Part shown: positions 8,093 through 16,518 of the stretch, one piece after another
Layout of the letters: each line of letters starts with the position of its first letter
Numbering within the stretch: position 1 is the stretch's first letter
DNA from: Synergistaceae bacterium UBA5560
Lineage (GTDB): Bacteria; Synergistota; Synergistia; Synergistales; Aminiphilaceae
NCBI GenBank assembly: GCA_002425685.1
Contig: DIMS01000114.1
Coordinates: 1 to 64,000 of the forward strand
DNA length: 64,000 nucleotides
Reading direction: 5' to 3'
Translations under genes and position numbers: made by a program
Notes under the pieces: model-generated
Databases searched by the model: none
What the model was told of the DNA's origin: nothing
What the model saw: the letters and a program-made list of their open reading frames with translations, nothing else

Positions 8093-10593
8093 GCGGCGAT
8101 CTTCGCATGGCCCTTGTGGGCCAGCCGAACTGCGGCAAATCGACGGTGTTCAACATGCTCACCGGTGCCAGGCAGTACGTGGCGAACTATCCCGGCGTAA
8201 CGGTGGACGTGAAGAAGGGGAAGTTTCGTGTCGGGGAGAAAACCGTCGAGGTGGTGGATCTTCCCGGCACCTACAGCCTTACCTCCTACTCCGCGGAGGA
8301 GATGGTCACCCGGGACTACGTCCTCAACGAGGCACCGGACCTTGTGCTGAACGTCGCGGACACGTCGAACCTGAAGCGGAGTCTCTATCTCACGTTCCAG
8401 CTTCTGGAGATGGGGGCGCCGCTCATCGTGAATCTGAACATGACGGACGTGGCGGAGGGACACGGGCTTCTCGTGGACGGGCGTGCGCTCGCGGCGGAAT
8501 TGGGCGTGCCCGTGGTGGAGACCGTGGCGAACCGGAACCGGGGCGACGAGGCCGTACGGAAGGCGATTTCCGAGGGGGAGAGAAGATCCTCCTCGTTCCG
8601 GGTAGACTACGGTTCCCTTGAGCCATTCCTCGAAAAAGCCGAAAAAAGCCTGCGCGCACTCTTTCCGGGGAAGAGCTATCCCTGGCGCTGGATCGCCGTG
8701 AAGCTCTTCGAGGAAGACGAGGCAGTGCGACGCACCATCGTCGATGCGGGAGAACCGGGGCTCGCCCTCCTCGAAGAGGTGGATACCCTGGCAACATCCT
8801 TCGAAATGGCGGAGGGCGCGGATTCCCGGAGCCATATCGGTCTGGCCCGTCATACCTGTGCCACCGCGTTGGAACAGCGCGTCTCCCGGCGTACCCGTCC
8901 CTCCGGAAAAACCTGGACGGATCGGATCGACGCAGTGGCGGTGAATCGTTTCCTCGGTCCGCTCCTCCTGCTCGGCATCATCTACGCGCTCTACGAGCTT
9001 TCCATCGTCCAGGGGTACAAGCTCACGGAATACCTGGTCCCCTGGCTCAACCGTCTGCGCATCGCCATCGAGGGAACACTGCCCCCCTCGGGCTTTCTGG
9101 AGGAACCCCTCCTTCGGGAGTTCACTCTGGATCTCGTGACGGCGGTGAATTCCATGCTGATCTACGTCCCCATCTTTCTCGTGCTCTTCGCAGCCATCGC
9201 CGTTCTCGAGGACGTGGGCTACATGCCCCGCATGGCCTTCATTCTGGATCGCCTGTTCCGGCGTTTCGGCCTTCACGGCCAGTCCACGCTTCCCCTCATC
9301 CTCGGGGGTGTCTTCGTGGGGGGCTGTGCCGTGCCGGGAGTCATGGCCACCCGGGTCATCGCGGACGAGCGGGCCCGCCTCGCCACCATTCTTGTGGTCC
9401 CCCTCATGAACTGCCTCGCCAAGGTTCCTCTCTACACGCTGCTTCTGGGCATCTACTTCGCGGACACCGCGGGAGCGATGATGGTCTTCATCTCCACCAT
9501 CACCCTCATCGCCGCCCTGGGCGTGGCCAAGGTGCTCACACTCACGGTGCTGCGCAACCGCCCCAGCTCCCCCTTCGTCATGGAGATGCCCCCCTACCAC
9601 CTGCCGACACTCCGGGGCATCGTCATCCGCTCTCTGGAGCGGACGTGGCTCTTTCTCCGCAAGATCGCCACGGTGATCGTGGTGGTGGCGGCGGGGGTTT
9701 TCGTGCTCACCCACTATCCGTCCCCTTCTCCGGAGGTGCTCCAGGGACTTGCCATCCGGGCCGACGAGGCGAAGGTGACATTCCGGGCTGCCGTGGCGGA
9801 AACGCCCTTCGCGGCATCCCTGGCCGACGACGGAACCCTCGACCGCTATCTGAACCTGCAGGAGTCGCTGCGCCAGTTCCGCATGCTCGGCACGGCCAAG
9901 GCGACCATCGACGAACGTCTCACCGCCGAGGCGCCCGATGTGGCTCCCCTCGTGATCGGCTCCGACCCTGCGGTGAAAACACTGGACCGGGCTTTCCGCA
10001 CGCTCCGGGGAACGCGCCTGGAACTGCAGCGCGAACTTTCCTCGGAGCGGCTCAACGCAAGCGTACTCGGCCGCATGGGGCAGGCTATGGAGCCGATGAC
10101 GCGCCCCGCGGGTTTTACATGGAAGGTGAACGTGGCGCTTCTGAGTTCCCTGGCGGCCAAGGAAAGCAGCGTGGCCACTCTTGGCGTTCTCTACCGACCC
10201 CAGGGGGACGACGCGAACAAGACGCTCGGGGAACGGATGCAGGAGCAGGAGCGGGGCTTCACTCCTCTGCACGCTCTGGCACTCATGGTTTTCATGGCTT
10301 TCTATCCGCCCTGCATCGCCACCATCCTCATGGTGAAGGTGGAGAGCCGCCGCTGGAAATGGGCGCTCCTCGCTCTGGGGTACCCCATCCTGCTCGGCTT
10401 CGCCTGCGCGGCACTCGTTTTCACCGGCGGCTCCGCACTGGGTCTGTCGGGAACACGGGCGGCCCTTGTCTTCTACGGAGTGCTCCTCTTCGTCACGTTC
10501 CTCCTGGGGCTCATACCCGGAAGAGCGCCGGAAACGGAGAAAGCGTCAAAGCGTATCGCTTCCGTCACCGAACAAGAGGCATCACCCCGCTGA
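8089..10593 (+). CDS. feoB: ferrous iron transporter FeoB
   Basis: 834-residue Fe(II) importer. The cytoplasmic G domain comes first: G1 GQPNCGKST (about residues 11-19), the switch region NYPGVTVD, G3 DLPGTYSL, G4 NMTD. Then come the membrane part with the Gate motifs (GCAVPGVMATR is the conserved Cys-containing gate) and hydrophobic helices to the C-terminus. It is inserted in the inner membrane and uses GTP/nucleotide hydrolysis to drive ferrous iron uptake, as expected in an anaerobe. The GTG start at 8089 overlaps the feoA stop. The length is somewhat above E. coli FeoB (773), mostly from the loop at about residues 540-650 and the polar tail. Confidence 0.95.
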   Translation: MSGDLRMALVGQPNCGKSTVFNMLTGARQYVANYPGVTVDVKKGKFRVGEKTVEVVDLPGTYSLTSYSAEEMVTRDYVLNEAPDLVLNVADTSNLKRSLYLTFQLLEMGAPLIVNLNMTDVAEGHGLLVDGRALAAELGVPVVETVANRNRGDEAVRKAISEGERRSSSFRVDYGSLEPFLEKAEKSLRALFPGKSYPWRWIAVKLFEEDEAVRRTIVDAGEPGLALLEEVDTLATSFEMAEGADSRSHIGLARHTCATALEQRVSRRTRPSGKTWTDRIDAVAVNRFLGPLLLLGIIYALYELSIVQGYKLTEYLVPWLNRLRIAIEGTLPPSGFLEEPLLREFTLDLVTAVNSMLIYVPIFLVLFAAIAVLEDVGYMPRMAFILDRLFRRFGLHGQSTLPLILGGVFVGGCAVPGVMATRVIADERARLATILVVPLMNCLAKVPLYTLLLGIYFADTAGAMMVFISTITLIAALGVAKVLTLTVLRNRPSSPFVMEMPPYHLPTLRGIVIRSLERTWLFLRKIATVIVVVAAGVFVLTHYPSPSPEVLQGLAIRADEAKVTFRAAVAETPFAASLADDGTLDRYLNLQESLRQFRMLGTAKATIDERLTAEAPDVAPLVIGSDPAVKTLDRAFRTLRGTRLELQRELSSERLNASVLGRMGQAMEPMTRPAGFTWKVNVALLSSLAAKESSVATLGVLYRPQGDDANKTLGERMQEQERGFTPLHALALMVFMAFYPPCIATILMVKVESRRWKWALLALGYPILLGFACAALVFTGGSALGLSGTRAALVFYGVLLFVTFLLGLIPGRAPETEKASKRIASVTEQEASPR

Positions 10594-10861
10594 TCCGGAG
10601 GGAATGGGGTCCGGGCGAAAACAGACGTGCGGCGCACCGTGAAAAATCCGGTGCCTCTGGAAAAGATTCTGCGTGCGCCTTCATTCCGGAGGCGCTCTGA
10701 AGAAATCCCCCACCGGGGCGTTTTCCACAGCCAGAACAAACAGGCCGGAGAATCCGCGGAAGGATTTCCGAACAGGCCTTCTTCGAGCACGCGCGAGGAA
10801 TCCGGAAAGCGTTCGACCACGGAATCAAACCGTGAAAAACGTGCGAAAGGAGGTGAGACAG

Positions 10862-11182
10862 ATGCGCAAAAACCTGATGCGAGCCTTTGCGGGGATTTTT
10901 CTGTGCCTTTTCCTCGCGGGAATCGCCGCAGCCCACACGCCGATCTGCACGTGCTACCTCAACGGCGACGGCACCGTCACCTGCGAGGGGGGCTTCTCTG
11001 ACGGCTCCTCTGCGGCGGGTACGAAGATGACCGTCAAGGGAGCAGACGGGACAGTCATTACCGAGGGTGCCATGGACGACGCGGGAGAGTTCACCTTCCC
11101 CAAGCCCGACGGCTCCTACCAAGTGGAGTTCAACGCGGGACCCGGTCACGTGGTGGTCATCAAGGGAGAGAGCATTCAGTAG
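10862..11182 (+). CDS. NikL/CbiL-like small exported protein linked to Feo
   Basis: 106-residue protein with a signal peptide (residues 1-24, ending AGIAAA). The predicted mature protein begins with His: HTPICTCYLNGDGTVTC. The rest looks like a single carboxypeptidase-regulatory-like beta sandwich (GTKMTVKGADGTVITEGA...FTFPKPDGSYQVEF) ending NAGPGHVVV, a motif I associate with the NikL/CbiL accessory proteins of Ni/Co importers. It lacks a membrane anchor. A strong AAAGGAGGTG precedes the ATG at 10862. It lies 268 bases after feoB with no clear terminator. I infer a periplasmic metal-handling role, perhaps Fe(II) supply to FeoB; this is untested. Confidence 0.6.
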   Translation: MRKNLMRAFAGIFLCLFLAGIAAAHTPICTCYLNGDGTVTCEGGFSDGSSAAGTKMTVKGADGTVITEGAMDDAGEFTFPKPDGSYQVEFNAGPGHVVVIKGESIQ

Positions 11183-11308
11183 ACTCCGCTGCGCCGAACT
11201 CCGGAGAGGCGCTGGAACCGCCCCATGACAAGGCGTGTCCCTCCGGAGTGGCGGCCACCATACGGACATGGACACATGGACAGGAACACAGAAAGGACGT
11301 GATGGCAC

Positions 11309-12103
11309 ATGCGGACACGGCGACTTCTTCTGACTCTTGCGATGGTACTGGCCCTTGCACTTCCGGCCTCCGCCCACTTCCAGCTGATCTACACTCCAGA
11401 AAGCGCCCTCGAAAAGGGGGAGGAGCTGACGCTGAAGCTCGTCTTTACCCACCCCTTCGAAGCGGGACACACCATGGACATGGCGGGCGTCGAAGAGTTC
11501 TACATGGTGAACAAGGGGAAAAAGACGGATCTCAAGAACGATCTCAAGCCTCTCATCTGGTCCAGCCTCTCCAACTCCGGCTCCGGATACGAGGCGAAGG
11601 TGATGCTCCGGGGCATGGGGGACTTCATCTTCGGGCTGGTTCCCGCCCCTTACTTCGAGGAATCCGAGGGAGCATGGATGCAGCAGTGCACCAAAGTGAT
11701 GGTAAACGTGGCGGGCCTGCCCACGGGATGGGACGAGCCCATCGGCCTCCCCGTGGAGATCGTTCCTCTGGACAAACCCTACGGTCTCTGGACGGGCAAC
11801 CTCTTCCGGGGCGTGGTCATGGCGGACGACAAACCCGTTCCCTTCGCGGAAGTGGAAGTGGAATTCCTCAATCACCGCCCGGACATGGCGAAGAACCGCT
11901 TCGCTCCCGAGGCGGAAGTGGAGGCACCTCAGGACTGTTTCATCACCCAGACCATCAAGGCGGACGCGAACGGCACCTTCGCCTACGCCATTCCCAGAGC
12001 CGGCTGGTGGGGCTTTGCCGCGCTGGGCGTGAAGACCAGGGAATACAGGGGCGCCGAACTGGGCGTGGACGCGGTCATCTGGGTACAGGCCAGGGACATG
12101 TAG
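11309..12103 (+). CDS. DUF4198 (NikK-like) exported metal-binding protein
   Basis: 264-residue protein with a signal peptide (residues 1-22, ending LPASA) and a predicted mature N-terminus HFQLIYTPES. The DUF4198 family includes NikK-type periplasmic nickel-binding components; the amino-terminal His after cleavage, the THPFEAGHTMDMAG segment, and the C-terminal beta domain (KADANGTFAYAIPRAGWWGFAAL) fit. No nikMQO/cbiMQO genes are near; instead it sits between feoB and a second feoA. So it may serve iron rather than nickel. The ATG at 11309 has GAAAGGACG about ten bases before it. Periplasmic location expected. Confidence 0.75.
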   Translation: MRTRRLLLTLAMVLALALPASAHFQLIYTPESALEKGEELTLKLVFTHPFEAGHTMDMAGVEEFYMVNKGKKTDLKNDLKPLIWSSLSNSGSGYEAKVMLRGMGDFIFGLVPAPYFEESEGAWMQQCTKVMVNVAGLPTGWDEPIGLPVEIVPLDKPYGLWTGNLFRGVVMADDKPVPFAEVEVEFLNHRPDMAKNRFAPEAEVEAPQDCFITQTIKADANGTFAYAIPRAGWWGFAALGVKTREYRGAELGVDAVIWVQARDM

Positions 12104-12266
12104 TCAGGAAACACATGTCCCTGCTGTATCCTTTCTCTCCCTCCGTCCGGGGACCGGGCCTCCATCAGGAGTTCCGGTCCCCGGACGTCCCGATGGACGA
12201 AACTGACATCGCATTTCGACCGTTCTCGAGCAATCCGCTTTCGACGACGAACAAGGAGCACTCCTC

Positions 12267-12509
12267 GTGAAGGGACAGAACATTTCACTCGCATCCTGCC
12301 GCTCCGTGGGCAGTCGCTGCACCGTCTGCAGCGTCACGGACGGCGCTCTGGAAGGGCGTTTCTGGAGCATGGGCATCCATCCCGGCGTCGTGGTCGAAAT
12401 CGTCCGCAACGACGGAGATCCCGTCTACATCCGTGTGGACGACGCCCGCTACGGACTCGGGCGTACTCTGGCAGAAAAGATCCTCGTCCGTCCGATCCCG
12501 GAAAATTGA
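12267..12509 (+). CDS. second FeoA-domain protein
   Basis: 80-residue FeoA-type SH3-like domain: EGRFWSMGIHPGVVVEIVRNDGDPVYIRVDDARYGLGRTLAEKI. It starts with GTG at 12267, with AAGGAG eight bases upstream. It differs clearly from the FeoA at 7868, so it is not a recent duplicate, and carries two Cys (residues 18 and 21) near its N-terminus. It is the last gene of the extended Feo unit and ends seven bases before the convergent BMP gene. It may act on FeoB or as a cytoplasmic partner of the added exported proteins. Confidence 0.8.
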   Translation: MKGQNISLASCRSVGSRCTVCSVTDGALEGRFWSMGIHPGVVVEIVRNDGDPVYIRVDDARYGLGRTLAEKILVRPIPEN

Positions 12510-12516
12510 GAGGGGA

Positions 12517-13491
12517 TCAAGGCCGATAGGGATTCACGACAATGCGTCCTTCCACGATCTCCTTCTCCAGCGCGGCGAGCCGTTCCTGGACGTCAGGGGG
12601 AACGTTTCTCCGGGCCACGTCGCTTCTGGAAAGTCCTACCCCGCCCTCCCGGAGCCCGAAAGAGTAGACCGCACCCCTTCGAAACCGCCCTTCCGACATC
12701 GCCTTGACCAGGTCGTACACCGCGTTGTCCAGACGTTTTCGCATGCTGGTGAGCACCGCGTCGGGCACGTCCAGTTCCTGGGCGGAGTCCACGCCGATCG
12801 CCCAGAAACCCTTCTCTCTTGCTGCGGCGATGACTCCAGCCCCGGTCCCTCCCGCCACCTGAAAGATCACGTCCGCTCCCGCCGCGTGCTGCGCCAGGGC
12901 GAGTGCCTTTCCTTTTCCGGGGTCGTCCCAGCTCCCGACGAAATCCACGAGAACCCGCACGTTCCTTCCGGCAAAGACCGCTCCCTGTTCATACCCGACG
13001 AGAAAGTTCCGGATCACCGGAACATCCTCGCCAGCCACAACGCCGATGAGGCCGCTTTTTGAGACCGACGCGGCGAGAACTCCCGCGAGAAACGCTCCTT
13101 CGTGCTCCGCGAAGTCCACGTAGGTCACGCCCGGCGCACTGCCGGTCATGTCCATGTGCACGAAGGAAGCCCGGGGATACCGGGAGGCCGCATCGGTCAG
13201 CAGGGGAGTGAACTCCACGCCACAGACGAAAACGAGATCATAGGCCTTTCCCGCAGTCGCGAGGGAGGCTTCGTAGGCAACGGCATCGTAGTTGCACTCG
13301 AAAATCTGCACGGGAATGGCGAACTCCGCACCGGCCCTGGAGAGCCCCGCTCCGGCGCTGTCGTAGAAGGACCGGTCCCCGAGAGCCCCGGCAACGACAA
13401 GGGCCGCCTTCAGCTCGGCCCCGGGCACACCGCCGGCACCGGCCAGAAGCACCATCAGACTCAAAAACATCGCCACAAACACTCGTCTCAC
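12517..13491 (-). CDS. BMP-family (PnrA-like) substrate-binding protein
   Basis: 324-residue periplasmic binding protein of the BMP/Med family, which in characterised cases binds nucleosides for an ABC importer. A signal peptide (to about GVPGA) is followed by ALVVAGALGDRSFYDSAGAGL, the N-terminal family signature, and later VFVCGVEF, GVTYVDFAEHEGAFLAG and GVDSAQ. No lipobox Cys is present, unlike many BMP lipoproteins. GTG at 13491 is preferred because GGAGGTG lies six bases upstream; GTG at 13500 is an alternative. No ABC ATPase or permease is adjacent, so it is either an orphan or the partner is elsewhere. Confidence 0.82.
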   Translation of the reverse strand: MRRVFVAMFLSLMVLLAGAGGVPGAELKAALVVAGALGDRSFYDSAGAGLSRAGAEFAIPVQIFECNYDAVAYEASLATAGKAYDLVFVCGVEFTPLLTDAASRYPRASFVHMDMTGSAPGVTYVDFAEHEGAFLAGVLAASVSKSGLIGVVAGEDVPVIRNFLVGYEQGAVFAGRNVRVLVDFVGSWDDPGKGKALALAQHAAGADVIFQVAGGTGAGVIAAAREKGFWAIGVDSAQELDVPDAVLTSMRKRLDNAVYDLVKAMSEGRFRRGAVYSFGLREGGVGLSRSDVARRNVPPDVQERLAALEKEIVEGRIVVNPYRP

Positions 13492-13628
13492 GCGGTACAC
13501 CTCCGCTCCAGCTTCGCCGTCTCCGGCGTACCTTCCATTATAGCCTCGTTCTTTTTTCGACCTGGAACGTCGTTGTACCGATTCATCCCGAACGTTCGAG
13601 GAAAGGTTGCGAATCTTTAGACGTGCCC

Positions 13629-13657
13629 TTGCCCCTTTTTCCGAGAAGAGCTATGAT
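13629..13657 (+). promoter_or_regulatory. candidate promoter of the corA leader
   Basis: TTGCCC (13629-13634), 17-base spacer, TATGAT (13652-13657). Transcription would begin at about 13664, right at a small hairpin (GGCGAA/TTCGCC, 13664-13681) followed by six T. That would leave a leader of about 350 bases before corA. Confidence 0.5.
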
Positions 13658-13663
13658 GGACAT

Positions 13664-13847
13664 GGCGAAAAGCTCTTCGCCTTTTTTGTGTGCTTTCAGG
13701 GGCGTACACGCCCAGAAGGAGTGACATCCCGTTATGGAAGGCGACAGTTCGAGTAAACCTCTGCATTGCCGTTTCACAAACCGTACCTCGCACTGACGCC
13801 GCACGGACGCATCCTTTCCCGGTCCGGCGGCGCCGGATCGGGAAAGG
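13664..13847 (+). promoter_or_regulatory. corA leader with two terminator-like hairpins
   Basis: First hairpin: GGCGAA (13664-13669) / TTCGCC (13676-13681) then TTTTTT. Second, much stronger: a 16-bp stem 13813-13828 with 13832-13847 (one G-U pair, 3-base loop) followed by GATTCTTTC. Both lie between the predicted start site and corA at 14013, which suggests transcription attenuation. I do not recognise the M-box or any other known Mg2+ riboswitch. No convincing gene lies in 13492-14012. Confidence 0.4.
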
Positions 13848-14012
13848 GATTCTTTCTCCGCCCGTACACTGCGGGCTCTTTGCAGCACCCCCCTTTCTCC
13901 GATCCCTGATACAGCTCCATCAATCTCATACCGAAACAGCCGTTCGTCGCCTGCGCAGCGGTGCATTTTGCCTGCGTTTCCAGGAGGGTGAGCGGAAAAG
14001 GGGGGAGCCGTC

Positions 14013-14960
14013 ATGATCACCATTTTCAAGACCGAAGACCGGGGTATCCGCCAGCTCGATTTTCCTGCCGTGGAACCCGGCTGCTGGATCAACGCCGCCG
14101 CACCCACGGCGGAGGAACTCGCCGCGCTTTCCGCCGTGGCGGGAATTCCCGTGGATTTTCTCTCCGCGGCGCTCGACCCGGAGGAAACATCCCACATCGA
14201 ATGCGACGAGAACATTCTCCTGGTCATCATCAACGTCGCCAAGGCAGCGGGAAGCCACGACTTCGACACGGTCCCCCTCGGGGTGATCCTCACGCCGGAC
14301 TTCATCGTCACGGTCTGTCTGGAACAGGGAGAGATTCTGCCCAGAAGCGTGGTCTCCATGAACGGTTTCTGCACCTACAAGCGGACCCGCTTTCTGTTGC
14401 AGATCCTCTACAAGACGGCCACCCAGTTCCTGAAATACCTGCGGCAGATCAACCGCCGCTCCGACGAGATCGAGGCACACCTGCGCAAGTCCATGCGCAA
14501 CGAGGAACTCTACCAGCTCTTCGACCTGGAAAAGGGGCTCACCTACTTCACCGCCGCCCTTCGGTCCAACCGCATGGTGGTGGACAAACTGCTGCGTCTC
14601 TTCCAGAACGGCCAGATGCGGGAGACGGTGAAGATCCGCGAGGAGGACGAGGACCTGCTTCAGGACGTGCAGGTCGAATACAACCAGGCCTTCGAGATGG
14701 TGCAGATGTACGGCAACGTGTTGGCGGGCATGATGGACGCCTTCGCCTCCATCATTTCCAACAACCTGAACATGGTGATGAAGTTCCTTACTTCCGTGAC
14801 CATCATTCTCGCGGTGCCCACGGCCATCGCGAGCTTCTGGGGCATGAACGTCCCCGTTCCCTTTCAGGAATCGCCCAACGGCTTCGCCGTCGTGACCCTT
14901 CTCTCCCTTGGAGTGTCCGCCATGTCCGCCCTCTGGCTCTGGCGGAAGCGCCTGCTCTGA
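14013..14960 (+). CDS. corA: CorA-family divalent cation transporter
   Basis: 315-residue CorA-type Mg2+/Co2+ channel. It has a long acidic cytoplasmic N-terminal domain, a long helix, and two C-terminal transmembrane helices with the signature GMN motif between them (SFWGMNVPVP, about residues 275-284), then a short basic tail WRKRLL. It acts as a pentamer in the inner membrane. The ATG at 14013 follows GGGGGGAG. A strong terminator follows. The CNNM/CBS protein downstream is a plausible functional neighbour in divalent-cation handling, though it is a separate transcript. Confidence 0.92.
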   Translation: MITIFKTEDRGIRQLDFPAVEPGCWINAAAPTAEELAALSAVAGIPVDFLSAALDPEETSHIECDENILLVIINVAKAAGSHDFDTVPLGVILTPDFIVTVCLEQGEILPRSVVSMNGFCTYKRTRFLLQILYKTATQFLKYLRQINRRSDEIEAHLRKSMRNEELYQLFDLEKGLTYFTAALRSNRMVVDKLLRLFQNGQMRETVKIREEDEDLLQDVQVEYNQAFEMVQMYGNVLAGMMDAFASIISNNLNMVMKFLTSVTIILAVPTAIASFWGMNVPVPFQESPNGFAVVTLLSLGVSAMSALWLWRKRLL

Positions 14961-14977
14961 AAGAACGCGCCTCCGAC

Positions 14978-15000
14978 GGCCCCCTCCGGGGGGCCTTTTT
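14978..15000 (+). terminator. intrinsic terminator after corA
   Basis: GGCCCCC (14978-14984) pairs with GGGGGCC (14989-14995), 4-base loop, followed by TTTTT. Confidence 0.85.
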
Positions 15001-15070
15001 CGTGCACGTCGAGAGGCGCTTTTCTTCGCACAATTCCGTAACGCCCGCCGAAATCCTTCTCTTTCTGGGC

Positions 15071-15076
15071 TATAAT
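15071..15076 (+). promoter_or_regulatory. -10 element before the CNNM/CBS gene
   Basis: A perfect TATAAT in the context GGGCTATAATGG, 46 bases before the chosen start codon. No recognisable -35 hexamer is at the right distance. The same GGCTATAATGG string occurs on the minus strand upstream of the BMP gene (about 13535-13545). Confidence 0.4.
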
Positions 15077-15122
15077 GGAGCGATACGAAAACGGAACATC
15101 ACTTCGATTCGGGAGGACCATT

Positions 15123-16415
15123 ATGGAAGGTTCCGGCATTTTCACGCTTCTGCTTCTCTTTCTGTTCCTCTTTCTCCTTTCGGCATTTTTCGCCGCGGCG
15201 GAGATGGCCTATTCGAGCGTCAACAAAATCCGGATGAAACGCTTCGTCGAAGAGGAGCGCACCGGTGCCGGACGGGCCATGCTCCTTCTGCAGGATTTCT
15301 CCCGCACCATCTCCACCATCCTCGTGGGGGGCAACATCGTGGACATCATCATGACCGCCATCGCCTCCACCGTGCTCGCCCTTCTCTTCGGCCCCATAGG
15401 TGCGCTCTACGCGACGGTGCTCATGACGGTGCTCATCATCCTCTTCGGCGAGGTACTGCCCAAGTCCTACGTGAAGGACTGCTCCGAGTCCTTCGCCCTG
15501 GGTGCCGCGCCGCTTGTGCGCTTTTTCGTGCGCCTCCTCCATCCCCTCACCTGGTGCATCATGTCCTTCTCGGCCTTCCTCGGGCGATGGCGCTCCGCAG
15601 GGCAGCGCCCCCAGCCCAGCGTCACCCACGACGAACTGCTCCACATCCTGGAGACCATGGGAGAGGAGCAGGTGCTCCCCCAGGCGGAGCGGGAACTCAT
15701 CGAGAACGCGGTGAACTTCAACGAGCTGGAGGTCTGGGAGATCCAGACACCCCGGGTGGACGTGTTCGCCCTCGACGTGGACGAGGAATCCCAGAGGGTG
15801 CGGGCGCTTTTGGTGAAAAACCAGTACTCCCGTGTTCCCGTCTACGAAGGAACGCTGGACAACATCATCGGCGTGCTTCACGTGAAGGACTACATGCGCC
15901 GGGTCTTTCAGCAGGAAGAGACGAACCTGCGCTCCGTCATAAAGCGCCCGGTCCTCCTCGCGGGAAGCGCGAGCCTCATGGACGCGCTGCGCATCTTCCG
16001 AGCCAACCGGACGCACATGGCCATCGTCCTCGACGAGTACGGCGGTACCTCGGGAATTCTCACCGTGGAGGACATTCTGGAGGAACTGGTGGGAGAAATC
16101 CGGGACGAGCACGACGACATCAAGGAGTCTTTCACGCAGCTCGAGGAGAACGTCTATCTCGTGAGCGGCGATGTCTACCTGGAGGACATCTTCTACGAAT
16201 ACCTCAATTTGGACACCATGCCGGACAGCGAGGCCTCGACCCTCAGCGGCTGGCTCTACGAACAGTTCAAGACGCTTCCCGAGCAGGGAGCCGCCGTCGC
16301 CTGGGGCGGATTCCTCTTCTCCGTCGCAAAGGTGGGAGGGCAGCGCATCCTGAAGGTCCGCATCGAGCGAAAACCCGTCGAAGAAGCCATCCCTTCTCTC
16401 CCGCACCAGGAGTGA
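15123..16415 (+). CDS. CNNM/CBS-domain membrane protein (HlyC/CorC family)
   Basis: 430-residue protein: an N-terminal CNNM (DUF21) membrane domain with about four hydrophobic helices (residues 1-150), a CBS pair (about 185-310, containing VPVYEGTLDNIIGVLHVKD and VLDEYGGTSGILTVEDILEELVGEI), and a C-terminal CorC/HlyC domain (about 340-425). These proteins are implicated in Mg2+ homeostasis/efflux; the old name hemolysin is misleading. I start at the ATG at 15123 (GGGAGGA upstream) rather than at 15075, which lies on the -10 element. It probably acts beside CorA in cation balance. Confidence 0.88.
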   Translation: MEGSGIFTLLLLFLFLFLLSAFFAAAEMAYSSVNKIRMKRFVEEERTGAGRAMLLLQDFSRTISTILVGGNIVDIIMTAIASTVLALLFGPIGALYATVLMTVLIILFGEVLPKSYVKDCSESFALGAAPLVRFFVRLLHPLTWCIMSFSAFLGRWRSAGQRPQPSVTHDELLHILETMGEEQVLPQAERELIENAVNFNELEVWEIQTPRVDVFALDVDEESQRVRALLVKNQYSRVPVYEGTLDNIIGVLHVKDYMRRVFQQEETNLRSVIKRPVLLAGSASLMDALRIFRANRTHMAIVLDEYGGTSGILTVEDILEELVGEIRDEHDDIKESFTQLEENVYLVSGDVYLEDIFYEYLNLDTMPDSEASTLSGWLYEQFKTLPEQGAAVAWGGFLFSVAKVGGQRILKVRIERKPVEEAIPSLPHQE

Positions 16416-16473
16416 CGTCTGCATACTTTCTGCCGTAGGGGGACTTCGCAGCAGCCGACATTGATTCCGGGGA

Positions 16474-16518
16474 CACAAAAGAGGCAGAACTTCGGTAAAA
16501 CTACCGAGTTCCACCTCT
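16474..16518 (-). terminator. intrinsic terminator of the TRAP/aminotransferase operon
   Basis: Imperfect 17-18-bp stem, 16480-16497 with 16502-16518 (loop AAAC). On the minus strand it is followed by TTTTGTG. The stem overlaps the dctP stop codon. Confidence 0.75.

Noticed and set aside
7981..10272. A 763-codon minus-strand frame across feoB
   Set aside because: Antisense shadow of feoB; His/Arg/Gly-rich with no recognisable domain.
13664..14012. An M-box (Mg2+) riboswitch before corA
   Set aside because: Hairpins are present but none of the conserved M-box loops can be found; kept only as an unassigned leader.
13961..16438. An 825-codon plus-strand frame overlapping corA and the CNNM/CBS gene
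   Set aside because: Runs in another frame through two clear genes and across the corA terminator; composition is Arg/Gly/His-rich noise.
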